Below, one piece after another: positions 15,750 through 25,855 of a stretch of 64,000 nucleotides of DNA. Within the stretch, counting starts at the first letter, position 1, and each line of letters begins with the position of its first letter. The translations under genes were made by a program, and so were the position numbers. The notes under the pieces were generated by a model. It was not told the origin of the DNA, ran no database searches, and saw nothing but the letters and a program-made list of their open reading frames with translations. The stretch is from an uncultured Dorea sp. GTDB taxonomy: Bacteria > Bacillota > Clostridia > Lachnospirales > Lachnospiraceae. The stretch is from NCBI GenBank assembly GCA_910586965.1, contig CAJUMF010000012.1, positions 1 to 64,000 on the forward strand, given 5' to 3'.

Positions 15750-17717
15750 TTATTCTATACCGACATATTCTTCTGTTTCTTTTCCCTGTTCCATATCGGT
15801 ATGCTCTTTCGTCTCTTTTGTTTGCTTCATGCCGATACGTTCTTCCGTCTCTTTGTTCTCCTCCGGGTCAATCCCCTCAGTCTCATGGAAAATCTCCATA
15901 AACTCTTTCCCCGTGATCGTCTCTTTCTCGATCAGGAAATCCGCGATTCTGTCCAGTGACTTGCGATGCTCCGTCAAGAGCTTCTTCGCTTCCTCATAGG
16001 CTCCCTTTAAAAGCTTCATCACTTCCTTATCAATCTCGGATGCCGTGGCCTCACCGCAATTAGCAACCGCCCTGCCGTCCAGATAACGATGCTGTACCGA
16101 TTCCAGACCGATCAACCCGAACTTCTCACTCATGCCGTACTGAGTAATCATTGCCCTTGCAATCTTTGTGGCCTTTTCAATGTCGTTGGATGCTCCCGTC
16201 GTGACCGTATCAAACACAATCTCCTCCGCAGCGCGTCCGGCAAGGGCACCAACTAACATAGCCTCAAGCTCTTTCTTCGTATTTAGGAACTTCTCCTCCT
16301 CCGGCGTCTGCATCACATATCCCAAAGCTCCCATTGTACGCGGAACAATCGTAATCTTTTGTACCGGTTCAGAGTCCTTTTGAAGAGCACTCACAAGCGC
16401 ATGACCTACTTCGTGATAAGAGACGATCTTTCTCTCTTCCTGACTCATGATTCGGTCTTTCTTTTCTTTTCCGACCAGCACAACTTCCACAGCCTCAAAT
16501 AAATCCGACTGTGAGACAGCATTTCTTCCATGCTTTACAGCGGTAATCGCAGCTTCATTGATCATATTGGCAAGATCTGAACCGACTGCACCGGACGTTG
16601 CCAGAGCAATTGCTTCCAAATCCACAGTCTCATCCATTTTCACATCCTTGGAGTGGACTTTGAGCACATCTACACGGCCTTTAAGATCCGGCTTTTCCAC
16701 AACGATCCGCCGGTCAAACCGTCCCGGACGAAGAAGCGCCGGGTCAAGAATCTCCGGTCGATTCGTGGCCGCTAAAAGCACAAGTCCTTTATTACTCTCA
16801 AAGCCGTCCATCTCTGCCAAGAGCTGATTCAGTGTCTGCTCCCGTTCATCGTTGCTTCCCATCTGGTTATCTCTGCTTTTTCCGATAGCGTCTACTTCAT
16901 CGATAAAGACGATACAAGGCACCATCTGCTGCGCCTGCTTAAACAGATCCCGTACCCTGGACGCCCCGACACCTACGTACATCTCCACGAACGCTGAACC
17001 GGAAAGAGAGAAGAATGGTACATTAGCTTCACCTGCGACTGCCTTTGCAAGAAGTGTCTTACCTGTTCCCGGAGGTCCCACAAGAAGTGCACCCTTCGGC
17101 AGCTTTGCGCCGACACTCGTATATTTCCCCGGATTGTGAAGGAAATCTACCACCTCTTGAAGAGATTCCTTCGCCTCATCCTGTCCGGCAACATCCTTGA
17201 AAGTCACGCCGGTCTGCTTTTCTACATACATCTTGGCATTGCTCTTGCCGATTCCCATCATGCCGCCGCCTTTTGCCATCTTTCTCGTCATGTACACGAA
17301 CATGCCAACAATCAATGCAACAGGAAGTATCGTCAGAAGTACATTGAGCACCATCATAGATGTCGTATCCGGTATCGTATGCTTGTACTCCACTCCTGCC
17401 TTGTAAAGGCGGCTTGAGAGGTTGACATCATTCACAATCCCGGTAAAGTATTCTTTGCCAACTTTCTCTTTGCCCTGCTTCTTCGCAGTGATGACAAGCT
17501 TGTCACTCTTGATCTCAACTTTCTCTACCTCGCCTTTATCCACCATGGCGAGAAACTTATCATACGAAATCTCTTCGGAATTGGTCGCTCCCCTGAACTG
17601 ATAAAGCGCCAGCACCATGATCGTGGTGAGGAGCGTGACCAGTATGACAAAAGATATTCCCTGCTGGTTCTTATTATTGTTTGGTCTCTGATTATTTTGA
17701 TTATTCTGGTTGTCCAT
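15750..17717 (-). CDS. ftsH: ATP-dependent zinc metalloprotease FtsH
   Basis: A 655-residue membrane AAA+ protease that degrades misfolded membrane and regulatory proteins. It has an N-terminal membrane segment (about 22-42), an extracytoplasmic domain and a second membrane segment (about 122-142). The AAA module contains GPPGTGKT and the SRH (ATNRPEILDPALLRPGRFDRR). The protease domain contains the zinc motif HEVGH. The C-terminus is unusual: three degenerate 12-residue units beginning KETEE/KETKE. The promoter is directly upstream, and a prophage lies just beyond it. Confidence 0.96.
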   Translation of the reverse strand: MDNQNNQNNQRPNNNKNQQGISFVILVTLLTTIMVLALYQFRGATNSEEISYDKFLAMVDKGEVEKVEIKSDKLVITAKKQGKEKVGKEYFTGIVNDVNLSSRLYKAGVEYKHTIPDTTSMMVLNVLLTILPVALIVGMFVYMTRKMAKGGGMMGIGKSNAKMYVEKQTGVTFKDVAGQDEAKESLQEVVDFLHNPGKYTSVGAKLPKGALLVGPPGTGKTLLAKAVAGEANVPFFSLSGSAFVEMYVGVGASRVRDLFKQAQQMVPCIVFIDEVDAIGKSRDNQMGSNDEREQTLNQLLAEMDGFESNKGLVLLAATNRPEILDPALLRPGRFDRRIVVEKPDLKGRVDVLKVHSKDVKMDETVDLEAIALATSGAVGSDLANMINEAAITAVKHGRNAVSQSDLFEAVEVVLVGKEKKDRIMSQEERKIVSYHEVGHALVSALQKDSEPVQKITIVPRTMGALGYVMQTPEEEKFLNTKKELEAMLVGALAGRAAEEIVFDTVTTGASNDIEKATKIARAMITQYGMSEKFGLIGLESVQHRYLDGRAVANCGEATASEIDKEVMKLLKGAYEEAKKLLTEHRKSLDRIADFLIEKETITGKEFMEIFHETEGIDPEENKETEERIGMKQTKETKEHTDMEQGKETEEYVGIE

Positions 17718-17741
17718 CTTTTCCTCCTGTATTACCTCTTT

Positions 17742-17770
17742 ATTATAAAGACAGGCTTGTGCGAAATCAA
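17742..17770 (-). promoter_or_regulatory. ftsH promoter
   Basis: On the minus strand, -35 TTGATT (17770-17765), a 17-bp spacer and -10 TATAAT (17747-17742). AGGAGG precedes the ATG. The prophage end candidate begins at 17770, so the insertion spares this promoter. Confidence 0.8.
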
Positions 17771-17781
17771 TAAAAACATTA
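17770..17781 (+). repeat. Candidate left attachment core of prophage
   Basis: ATAAAAACATTA is repeated in direct orientation at 41154-41165. It lies directly upstream of the ftsH -35 box. See the matching right copy. Confidence 0.5.
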
Positions 17782-17936
17782 CTAATAACCTAATTTTTTA
17801 CTGTTATGCTAGGTTTATTTTATGCTTTTCATAGAAATTTTACAATTAATATGCACCTATTTTCTATATTGCTGATTATTTTAGTATCATTACAGTATCA
17901 CAGCAGACGCATTGCACACGCCTAGACATTCGGCTT
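17782..17936. other. Left non-coding edge of prophage
   Basis: AT-rich, with no convincing gene. The tape-measure gene ends at 17937, so everything normally downstream of it has been lost up to the attachment site. Confidence 0.4.
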
Positions 17937-20900
17937 CTAAGTAGTTCCTAATGAAAAAGGATTTCTTCCGGTAGACATTTGCTGAATTTTACCCTCTTCA
18001 ATCATCAATTCAAAGAGAACCTTTCTGTTTGCCTCTGCTTTTATATTGTATATATTGCCTCTCCCAGTGCTTGTCTTGCCTGTTAATCCCAGCTCTGAAA
18101 GCACTTCCAAAAGCGACTCTTTATTTGCCTGCTTAATAGTAGACAGCGGAGACACAACCTCCGTTTCCCTGTTGTTATCTCCCAAAATTGCAAGGTGCTG
18201 TCTCATTCTCGCAGGAATGACTTGACCCGTTGCATATCCCGGAATTTTAGACGTATCAACAGCAGCCATTGCGGGATACAGTGTATAAGGAGTCGGTGCT
18301 GCAGCTCGTGCGCTCGCAAAACGGGTATAGGACGTTCCGCTTCTTCCGGCAGATGATGCATTTGAAGATAAATTTTTTAACGAATTACCCAAATTCCTTA
18401 TGCTATCGGAGATCCAGCCAAAAACATTCTTTACAGTTCGCTTAATGGAGCTTAAGACAGTAGAGACCTTGTCGCCCATGCTATCCCACGCTCTTTTCCA
18501 CGAGCTGGGCGCGCTTGACGCAAAGCTCGTGACGGCATCTTTTATTTCTGAATACTTTGTTCTTACATTGCTTGCTATTGTTTTTGCCGCATTTACAGCA
18601 TTAGTTTTCATGTTTTCCCAAGATGTACAGGTATTATCTCTCGCCGTATTCCAAGATGTCACAATATTGTTTTTGGCAGTATCAGCGGCACTCTTAACAT
18701 TTGCCTTTATGTTATCCCAGGATGTCTTTATGTTGCCGGCAATATTGCTAAATGTTGTTTTAGAGTTCGTTTTAATCTGCTCCCATTTAGAGCCAAGATT
18801 CTGTTTAACTGTTTCCCATGTCTGAACAGCCGTTTGTTTCATGGAATCCCAAGCATCTTCTACATCTCCTGCAAGCCCCTCTATGCCACCAAGCAAGCCC
18901 TCCATGAGATATTTACCCATTTCGGCCATGACTTTTGATGGGGAGTGGATGCCGAAAAGAGATTTAAAAGCATCAATAAATGGGTCTACTATCGTATCCT
19001 TAATCCACTCCGCTATTCCACTTGCAACATCAGCCGCCCCATCCAGAAGTCCTTGAACAATATCAGCTCCAATTCCTACAACTTCGGAAATGATTAATCC
19101 AACCCCATCCGCAAACCCCTGAGCAATAGCTTTTAACCCATCAAACGCTTGTTCCCAATTTCCAGTAAACACACCGGTTATAAAGTCAATAAGTCCGCCC
19201 AATATATCCGATATAATCCCAATAGCCTCTATTGTTGCCTTGATGGCATCAAACACTTTCGTTCCAATAAATTCCAAAATTGGAGCGAGAATGGGCATAA
19301 TATTGCTTGCAATCCAAGAAAAGAATGGAACTAGAACATTTTCCCAAAGCAATTTCACTGCATCTATTAGTTTTCCGATGAACGTGGCTACCTTATCAAT
19401 TGTTTCTCCAAACGGTCCTTCCATAAGTTCCTTAAATCTTTTCCCCAGCCCCTGTAATACCGGAACAATATATTCGGTATAACCATCCAGTAATTTACCG
19501 AGAATCTTGGAGAGTCCGCTTGCAATAGAATCAAATAATGGCTTCAGGTGATTATCGTAAATATCTGCGACCGCATCTCTTACAGCTTGAACAGCCGTAA
19601 GCAGCCCGCTGGTAAAAGGCTCTATAGCTTGAAGCGCTCCCTCAATAGCTGCCTTGATTTTGTCTTTATTCTCAATCATTGGCAGAGTAATCATATGAAG
19701 AATATCCCGTCCAAGCTTTGCGGCATTTTCTGAAATCAGCATTTTAACTTCCGCGAATATCCCTATCAGATTCCCCGTTATCTGCTGTGCCGTATCTCCA
19801 CCGAAAACCGAGAATATATCCGCAAATGCAATGGAAAAATCCCCAATAATTGCAGCTATTTCTGTACCGATATCAAACATTGAGATTATGTATTGTTTTA
19901 TGCGCTCCGTGTTTTGCGTCAGGTATTTCTCCATGCCTCCAACAAGGTTCTGCGCTATTGTAAGTCCGATACTGGCAATTGAACCCGTAACCTGGCCCAA
20001 AGAATACGCCAATTGGTCAGCAAACCTGTTTACTGCCGTTACAACCTCCGGGGCAGTAAATATTTCTCTTAATGCCTGCCCTATGGACATAATATCATTT
20101 CTCAACTCTTTGATTCTTGGCTTATAATCGCCCAGCCCCTCAAAGAGCCCCTGCCTGAACAGGCTGCAAGCTCTTTGAATCTATCTATGAGAGCCTTAAA
20201 TGAGCTGCCCAGCTTATCAACAGCATTTTCTCCCTCTGCAAGCTTTCCATAATCAACATTCTCAATTGCCCCGCTGATTCCAGGCGCTGCACCTCCCCCG
20301 CCTGAACCCGACGAGTTGTCTTTTTTGCTAAGCTTATTTATTTCGTCCAACGGGCTCAAATACCCTTCTGCGGCTTTCTTCGCCTCTTTTGTAGCTTTTG
20401 CTGCCTTTTTTGTTGCATCCGCCAATTCATCAGCGGCGGATGCAGCCCCACCATATTCTTTTGCCATATCCCCCATTCCACTGTTAGGAACGCCAGAACC
20501 AGCGGCAGATTTATTTCCGGTCAAAAGCACGCTAAATGAACGAAATGCACCCGCCGCAACGGAAAGCCTTGCGATCATGGCATTTAGAGAGTTGATAACG
20601 CTGGTGATAAATTTTACAGCCTGTATTGCTGTCGGAAGAATAATCTTCCCGACGTTTGCCATAAGGTTCGCCCATGCCTGCTTTAAATTTCCGACCCGGT
20701 TCGTCCAGGTATCCGCCTCCCTCGCGGCCTGACCCATTGCCCCGGAAAGCCTGTTCGCATCCTCCACCATTTGGAGCAGTGTGAGCTGTTTCTGAGCCTC
20801 AGAAAGCTCTATAAAAGATTTTCCATACAGCTTATTCGCAGCGGCGTTTCTTGTAAATTCCGTAGCGGAAAGACCCAAAGCAGCGTCATTCTCATAATTT

Positions 20901-21376
20901 CCTTTTAAAAACGATTGCAGGGATTCCGTGACTTCCTCTAATGAACGGTCATAGAACGCCGCGCTGTCTGCCACGGCAACCATGGCACGGTTTGCAAGCT
21001 CCATAGAACCCGCCGTATCCATCCCGGTAGTTTTTGCAAACGCCGCTATTTTGGTATAGCTGGCCTTCATACGCTCTTCGGTAATTCCCGCTTGCTTTGC
21101 AATTGCGGACAAGCTCCGAGATGCATCTTTTTCTAAACTTCCGAAGACCTGAGAAAACTGTGCCTCCATAGCCTCAAAATCAGAGGCTGCTTGTAGAGCC
21201 TCCTTTCCGAATTGTGCAATCTTTCCTACAGCGAACACAGTGGCAAGGGTGGCATACTGTTTTTTAGCTGAACTTGATATCCTGTTCATAGAGCCGCGAA
21301 TATCGTTTTCGCCTTGCCTGAGACCTCTTGTATTAATATTCGTATTTATCCTTATACTTCCGTCATACTGCGCCAT
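17937..21376 (-). pseudogene. Phage tail tape-measure protein, frameshifted
   Basis: Two open frames, 20102-21376 (N-terminal 424 codons) and 17937-20105 (C-terminal part), are one gene split by a one-base loss near 20160-20165. Past that point the first frame turns to non-family sequence (CSGRGSLRGW). The other frame reads LFRQGLFEGLGDYKPRIKEL straight into the second frame, as expected for this family. The N-terminal part has typical helical tape-measure sequence and a Ser/Gly linker. The C-terminal part has hydrophobic segments and repeated W-x-NIK-type helices. Such proteins set tail length and help DNA ejection. A GCC at the junction probably was GCCC. Confidence 0.8.
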
Positions 21377-21492
21377 AAAAAAGACACCTCCACCTAAGCA
21401 GAGATGCCTTTATCCCTGCCCGTAACTGTTTGGGTTAGCGATACATTCCATTCATGCACCGGCAAATATATTTTTTGATAATTTCCTTGCGT

Positions 21493-21774
21493 TCAAACGT
21501 CTTTTCGCTTTACAATTGACAGGTTTTGCCGTCTAAGCTCGCTATCACTGCGAGGTTCTGCTATCCCTGCATCAATCAATATGTCGAAAAGCATACCTGC
21601 ACTGATTCTTGCAGAAATCGCAATTGCATTCGCTATCATCTTCCCGCAAATGACTTCTGTACTGTCCGTATGTTCACATCCAATGGTGATCTCTTCCATA
21701 ATTTCACGATTTCGTTCTTTCAACTGTCTTTCTATTTCTTTTTGTAATGTTTTTAATTGCAATTCATTCAGCAT
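21493..21774 (-). CDS. Phage hypothetical protein
   Basis: 93 residues, largely helical, with an Ala/Ile-rich middle (IANAIAISARISAGMLFDILID). No domain is recognised. AGGAGG lies upstream of the ATG at 21774. It lies between two other small phage genes and the tape-measure gene, where tail chaperones or head-tail proteins would normally be, but I see no similarity to those. Confidence 0.5.
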   Translation of the reverse strand: MLNELQLKTLQKEIERQLKERNREIMEEITIGCEHTDSTEVICGKMIANAIAISARISAGMLFDILIDAGIAEPRSDSELRRQNLSIVKRKDV

Positions 21775-21803
21775 ATTACCTCCTGCTCTATTCCTAAAAA
21801 TTT

Positions 21804-22274
21804 TTACTGCATATTTTTCAGTGCAATATCCAGATAATGAATAAATAATCTCCTTGCGCCGTAAAAATCAGTTCTCCCGTAAGATATGCGCTCAATCCCC
21901 TCGCGCGCCCAGAGTTTCTCTAATACGTCATAGGACTTGTTTTCTTTCACTGAAAGTAAAATCCACTCTGCAATACTTTCATTCGCCGCATGAGCCGCAG
22001 ACCGCACCAGTTGGTCATACTGTCCTAATCTGACAATCATCATCAACTCCTCCAACCGCTGCGGTGTAATACCATAATCCGCATACGAAGCTCTGGCGTT
22101 CTCCCGCTGCGCCCTGCGCTCCCAATACTGCCTGTTGTACTGCCGCACCTTATCTCCGTTGTCGGCTCGCCACTCTCTCTGCTGCCTGTTAATCTTCTCT
22201 CGGTTCTTTGCCCGGTAACATCTTTTATAGTCTCGCCGCGTTTCCTGTGCTTGTAACGAAAGTTTCTCCGACAT
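21804..22274 (-). CDS. Phage hypothetical protein, basic N-terminus
   Basis: 156 residues. The first 60 are strongly basic with a repeated R/K-xxNR-type pattern (RDYKRCYRAKNREKINRQQREW), as in DNA-binding or HNH-associated phage proteins. The rest is helical. No catalytic motif is visible. I recognise the type as a common phage protein of Lachnospiraceae but do not know its function. Confidence 0.55.
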   Translation of the reverse strand: MSEKLSLQAQETRRDYKRCYRAKNREKINRQQREWRADNGDKVRQYNRQYWERRAQRENARASYADYGITPQRLEELMMIVRLGQYDQLVRSAAHAANESIAEWILLSVKENKSYDVLEKLWAREGIERISYGRTDFYGARRLFIHYLDIALKNMQ

Positions 22275-22353
22275 ATTTCCCGCCCTCCATTCTCCCTTTA
22301 TTCCTTTCCTTTGTCCTTATTATCTGACATTAGAGGACTGCGGTTGTACCAAT

Positions 22354-23298
22354 TTATCCTGCCGTTTCCGTTTCCTTACCCATAGGACGCACAAAAAATC
22401 CGCCCATGGCACCAATCTGCTGGTCGCTGAGTCTCTGGAAATGGGATTCCGGCTTCGACCAGATATCCGCCGTCACCTCATTTTCACTGACTGCCTTTTC
22501 CACCATATCTGCAATCACCTTAAATGCCTCCCTCTCGTCCGCGCCGGCTTTCCTCGCAAAGCTTCCGTATACTCTGGCATTTCGATTCTCAATCCCCATC
22601 TTCTCACAGTGATCCGAAATCAGCCGGAGCATCGTCGGATTTCCTGTGTTCTGGTTTACCATACTGTCTATCTCAGCATCTGTCAGTTTAATCCCGGAAT
22701 TTAACAGCCGCACCGTCGCATCATCCAAACGGTTTCCGCTGGCAGAATAGAAATCAGTTACATGCTTCTCATACTCAGCCTGCACCTCCCGCATCTCCTC
22801 TTTTGTCCGCCGCTGCAGTTCCATGACATTCCCCTTGTACTCCTCCTGAGCATCCAGATACCGCACCTTCTCCCGTGCCAGATAATGTTCGTCACCTTTG
22901 AACTCCCGCTGATCTTCCTCCCAGCGTTTCTGTGCCGCATCCATTTTCTCCTTGAGCGCCCTTCGCTCCGGTGTTGCCTTGGCGTGAATTTCCTGCAAAT
23001 CCTTTAAATATCCGTCGAATGTGTCATGCTTCATAGCTGTGTGCTCCTTTCTGCCCTCTTTAACCGCATAGTAATCAACGATTTCCCTTTGCACCTTCTC
23101 CATAATTTTCCTTGCCGCCTCTACCATCTCTGGGGATTCCTCCGCATATACTGTTGAGGTAGCATAAAACTCAGTTGCAAAAAGAGACATTTCTTTTCCA
23201 TTAACCATATACAGTCTGGTCGTTCCTGTTTTTTCATCAAAATTGTATTTTTTATAAAGATGTTCATCCACCTTCATCCCAAATACTTTTTTGTCCAT
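22354..23298 (-). CDS. Phage hypothetical protein with coiled coil
   Basis: About 314 residues. The central region (about 85-195) is highly charged and predicted coiled coil. Flanking parts are globular. It is not a recognisable portal, capsid or scaffold protein, although a coiled-coil scaffold-like role is conceivable from its place downstream of the terminase. The start at 23298 follows GGAGGAG by 6 bases; an in-frame ATG five codons earlier overlaps that site. Confidence 0.55.
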   Translation of the reverse strand: MDKKVFGMKVDEHLYKKYNFDEKTGTTRLYMVNGKEMSLFATEFYATSTVYAEESPEMVEAARKIMEKVQREIVDYYAVKEGRKEHTAMKHDTFDGYLKDLQEIHAKATPERRALKEKMDAAQKRWEEDQREFKGDEHYLAREKVRYLDAQEEYKGNVMELQRRTKEEMREVQAEYEKHVTDFYSASGNRLDDATVRLLNSGIKLTDAEIDSMVNQNTGNPTMLRLISDHCEKMGIENRNARVYGSFARKAGADEREAFKVIADMVEKAVSENEVTADIWSKPESHFQRLSDQQIGAMGGFFVRPMGKETETAG

Positions 23299-23315
23299 AA
23301 TCTGCTCCTCCATTT

Positions 23316-23585
23316 TTAATCTATCACAATCTTTTCCGGCTTCACAAAGTAACTCCGAAGTTCCACCTGAAACAGCGGCTCTCCCCTGTCCTCGTGGTAT
23401 TTTCTGAAATTCTTATTGACCTCCGCAAAGGTGTAATAAGCATCAACCAGCCGCTCCCACTGTGTCTTATCCATCTTTTTCAGACAATGCGGGCACCGTG
23501 GCGGCTTATCGTCGTAATTCATGTTACGGTTGTATAATTCAAATTCTCCCTTACAGTGAAAACACCTTATTTTCAAATAATCCAT
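23316..23585 (-). CDS. Small zinc-ribbon phage protein
   Basis: 89 residues with two CxxC knuckles (CFHC at about 8-11, CPHC at about 31-34) forming a probable zinc ribbon, then a helical tail. It lies 21 bp downstream of the large terminase gene on the same strand. Function unknown; nucleic-acid or protein binding is likely for this fold. Confidence 0.65.
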   Translation of the reverse strand: MDYLKIRCFHCKGEFELYNRNMNYDDKPPRCPHCLKKMDKTQWERLVDAYYTFAEVNKNFRKYHEDRGEPLFQVELRSYFVKPEKIVID

Positions 23586-23606
23586 GCTTTTTGTTTCCCC
23601 TTTCTG

Positions 23607-24839
23607 CTATGCCGAAGTTTCCCACGAGTTCATAATTCTGCTTAACGCATATCTGAGGGCGTCGATACAATGATTGTTCTTGTCTGGATAGCCCGGTAAC
23701 AGGTTCCCATCTTTATCCCTGTCGTATTCATATTCAATAATTTCCTTGTACGCGCAGGGCGTCCTTTCCGGGTCAATAACGATTGTACGGCGCTGTAGCC
23801 ACTTCATGCCATATTCCACGCTTCCTGGTCGCTTATTGACGGCTTGCGCCCACACATCCCTGAACCGCAGGTCAAATATTGACTTTGGCTCTGCTGAATC
23901 ACACATGATAAAATAATCATCATAATGCCGCCGTTTAATCTCCTTTGCCAAATCCTCATTGCTGATTTTCCTGCCAACATATTCATCCAACAGATACACC
24001 TTTTCATGATTCGGCCTATAAGAACACCGGATAAATGCCATCGGGTCCGGCATCCAGCCGAAGTCTATCCCTTGATAGATACGGTCAAACTGCCGCATCT
24101 CTTCATCCGTAATCGCGCGGATTTCCAAAAACTCAAAGACCTGTCCGCCAGTTCCAACCGGCTCCCCAAGATATTCGTGCCGATATGCCTTCTCATTAAC
24201 TTCTTTCAAATGCTCTGCATCATCAAGGAACTGCTGCCCCAGCCATTCCGGCGGTGCATCCAGATAACAGCTCTTATGCCGCAATGCATCCGCCCGTGGT
24301 TCATTGACATACTGATTCGCCCAATTACTGATACTGATAGGTGGGTTGAAACTCTTAAACACCACAAACTTACTGCCGCCGCGGAGAACCGACTGCTGTA
24401 CGGTCCGTATCTCTTCCGGCCCCTGGAATTCATCAAGTTCTTCAAACCACAGGTATTTGAAATACCCCTGCGACACTTTGATAGATTTTGTTTTCTTTGC
24501 TTTATCTAACCCACGGAATACTATTTTCTGTCCGGTAGGTTGGTATATGCACTGCATAGGACTTACACCTGTCTCCCATAAATGAGATACCCCCAACACG
24601 TCAATCGCCCACAAAATTTGTTCATAGACCGACTCTCTCAGCGTAACACCATATTTTCTAAATATGGCTGCATTGGCCTCCTTGTCATTCATCATACCAA
24701 GAACAACTTCTAACGATATGAATGAAGATTTCAAACCGCCCCTGCCGCCGTGCAGATCATAGTATGTATGCCTACCTTTTACAATATCCCTGTGAACCGG
24801 ATAAAACACTGGTGCTATCAGTTCCCCAAAATCAATCAC
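23607..24839 (-). CDS. terL: Phage terminase large subunit (PBSX/XtmB type)
   Basis: About 410 residues; the DNA-packaging motor ATPase and nuclease. The N-terminal P-loop variant is GGRGGLKSS, and the Walker B-like block LWFEELDEFQGPEE fits. The C-terminal nuclease domain has acidic residues in GIDFGWMPDP, MCDSAEP and the NNHCIDALRYA ending. I start it at a GTG at 24839, overlapping the small-subunit stop by 8 bp, because homologues begin near IxFGxLIAPVF. A TTG 6 codons earlier is possible. It appears intact although no head genes remain. Confidence 0.88.
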   Translation of the reverse strand: MIDFGELIAPVFYPVHRDIVKGRHTYYDLHGGRGGLKSSFISLEVVLGMMNDKEANAAIFRKYGVTLRESVYEQILWAIDVLGVSHLWETGVSPMQCIYQPTGQKIVFRGLDKAKKTKSIKVSQGYFKYLWFEELDEFQGPEEIRTVQQSVLRGGSKFVVFKSFNPPISISNWANQYVNEPRADALRHKSCYLDAPPEWLGQQFLDDAEHLKEVNEKAYRHEYLGEPVGTGGQVFEFLEIRAITDEEMRQFDRIYQGIDFGWMPDPMAFIRCSYRPNHEKVYLLDEYVGRKISNEDLAKEIKRRHYDDYFIMCDSAEPKSIFDLRFRDVWAQAVNKRPGSVEYGMKWLQRRTIVIDPERTPCAYKEIIEYEYDRDKDGNLLPGYPDKNNHCIDALRYALSRIMNSWETSA

Positions 24840-25305
24840 TGTCTCCGATGCTGTCAATAATCTTCACTGCCTCCGTCACATCCACTTTCTGCTCTTGTTT
24901 ATCCCTCCACTGCTCCGGCTTTCGATTCTTCAGCCAAAATATCTGGGCGGTAGTGTCAGGGGGATAATATCTTTCAGATTCCATAACCACGGGTTCCGTA
25001 ACTTCCCTGACTCTCTTTCCATTCTCGTACTCTACAGTCTTTCGCATGGAAACCGTCTGCTCTGTTTCCCGGAATCCAAGAGCTTTCTTCCGCAAAGCGT
25101 TCTCCACTTCAATATCTGCCAGTTCCTTATTTACTTTTAGGGACTGAAATATACGAATACTTTTCCTTTTCCAGTTATAAAGTGTCCGGACATTAATACC
25201 CATATTTCCCGCAATCTGTTCATCGGTCAGGCCATTCCTCGCCCATGCTTCCAGCAAAAGGAGCTTGTCAGGTTCTTCCCATTCTGCAACTGTACTTTTT
25301 GCCAC
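24832..25305 (-). CDS. terS: Phage terminase small subunit
   Basis: About 157 residues. The N-terminal HTH (LTDEQIAGNMGINVRTLYNWK) binds the packaging site. The C-terminal part contains PPDTTAQIFWLKNRKPEQWRDK, a signature of small terminases in Firmicutes phages. I start at a GTG at 25305 behind AAGGGTGG. It overlaps the large subunit by 8 bp. Confidence 0.88.
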   Translation of the reverse strand: MAKSTVAEWEEPDKLLLLEAWARNGLTDEQIAGNMGINVRTLYNWKRKSIRIFQSLKVNKELADIEVENALRKKALGFRETEQTVSMRKTVEYENGKRVREVTEPVVMESERYYPPDTTAQIFWLKNRKPEQWRDKQEQKVDVTEAVKIIDSIGDSD

Positions 25306-25464
25306 TATTACCACCCTTTAAAATGCTTTTCTTCCTTCTCTTCTTTTACACATCCATTATCTAACATTTCAGGGAGCAAGTTGTACCATTCTTTCGACCA
25401 GTATAACCGCCTATAAGTTGCCAGGCGGCAGATTCTGGCTCCGCCGCCCGATATAATGCTATAT
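25306..25464. other. Non-coding gap upstream of terminase genes
   Basis: About 160 bp without a convincing gene on either strand. It contains a GC-rich inverted stretch around 25417-25447 (GGCGGCAG...CCGCCGCC). Confidence 0.3.
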
Positions 25465-25563
25465 TTACTTCCTTTTTGAGCAGTACACCGCCGCCGCGAT
25501 CATGGTGATTACTTCCAGGACAATTACTATCAAAGCCCCGTCAATAAGACCGTGTATGTACAT
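25465..25563 (-). CDS. 32-residue single-span membrane peptide
   Basis: A very small frame with a strong GGGAGG site just upstream of the ATG at 25563. The peptide is mostly one hydrophobic segment (GALIVIVLEVITMIAAAV) and ends in a basic KRK tail, so it should span the membrane with the C-terminus inside. Such peptides occur among phage early or accessory genes. Function unknown. Confidence 0.5.
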   Translation of the reverse strand: MYIHGLIDGALIVIVLEVITMIAAAVYCSKRK

Positions 25564-25617
25564 AAGTCCGCCTCCCTTCCCCGACACCGTGCCGGTTACT
25601 TCCCGTTTTCCCATCAC

Positions 25618-25776
25618 TCACCTATACACTCGAATACAACTACTGGTAACAGTTTCTTCAAATGGTGTAGGTTTCTTCTCTTCTTTCCGTTCCTGGTAGA
25701 CCATATCCATATTATGCCGCCGAGTGACAATATTGGCGCATTGAAACCCGGAGAGCATAATCGCAGAATAACTCAT
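25618..25776 (-). CDS. Small phage hypothetical protein
   Basis: 52 residues starting at the ATG at 25776. It overlaps, as ATGA, a tiny upstream frame that ends at 25773. The C-terminal half is charged (YQERKEEKKPTPFEE). No domain recognised. Support is from the ribosome-site-like GAGAGAT and the tight coupling only. Confidence 0.4.
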   Translation of the reverse strand: MSYSAIMLSGFQCANIVTRRHNMDMVYQERKEEKKPTPFEETVTSSCIRVYR

Positions 25777-25847
25777 AGCATGCTATCTCTCTGCAAAACT
25801 TCTGTCCTAGCCTTTCCAGCACATTCAGGAATATGCATCTTAAGCAT
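25773..25847 (-). CDS. Possible 24-residue peptide
   Basis: A tiny frame behind GAAAGGAAG, ending in an ATGA overlap with the next gene. It may be a leader peptide for translational coupling. Too short for a family assignment. Confidence 0.25.
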   Translation of the reverse strand: MLKMHIPECAGKARTEVLQRDSML

Positions 25848-25855
25848 CTTCCTTT

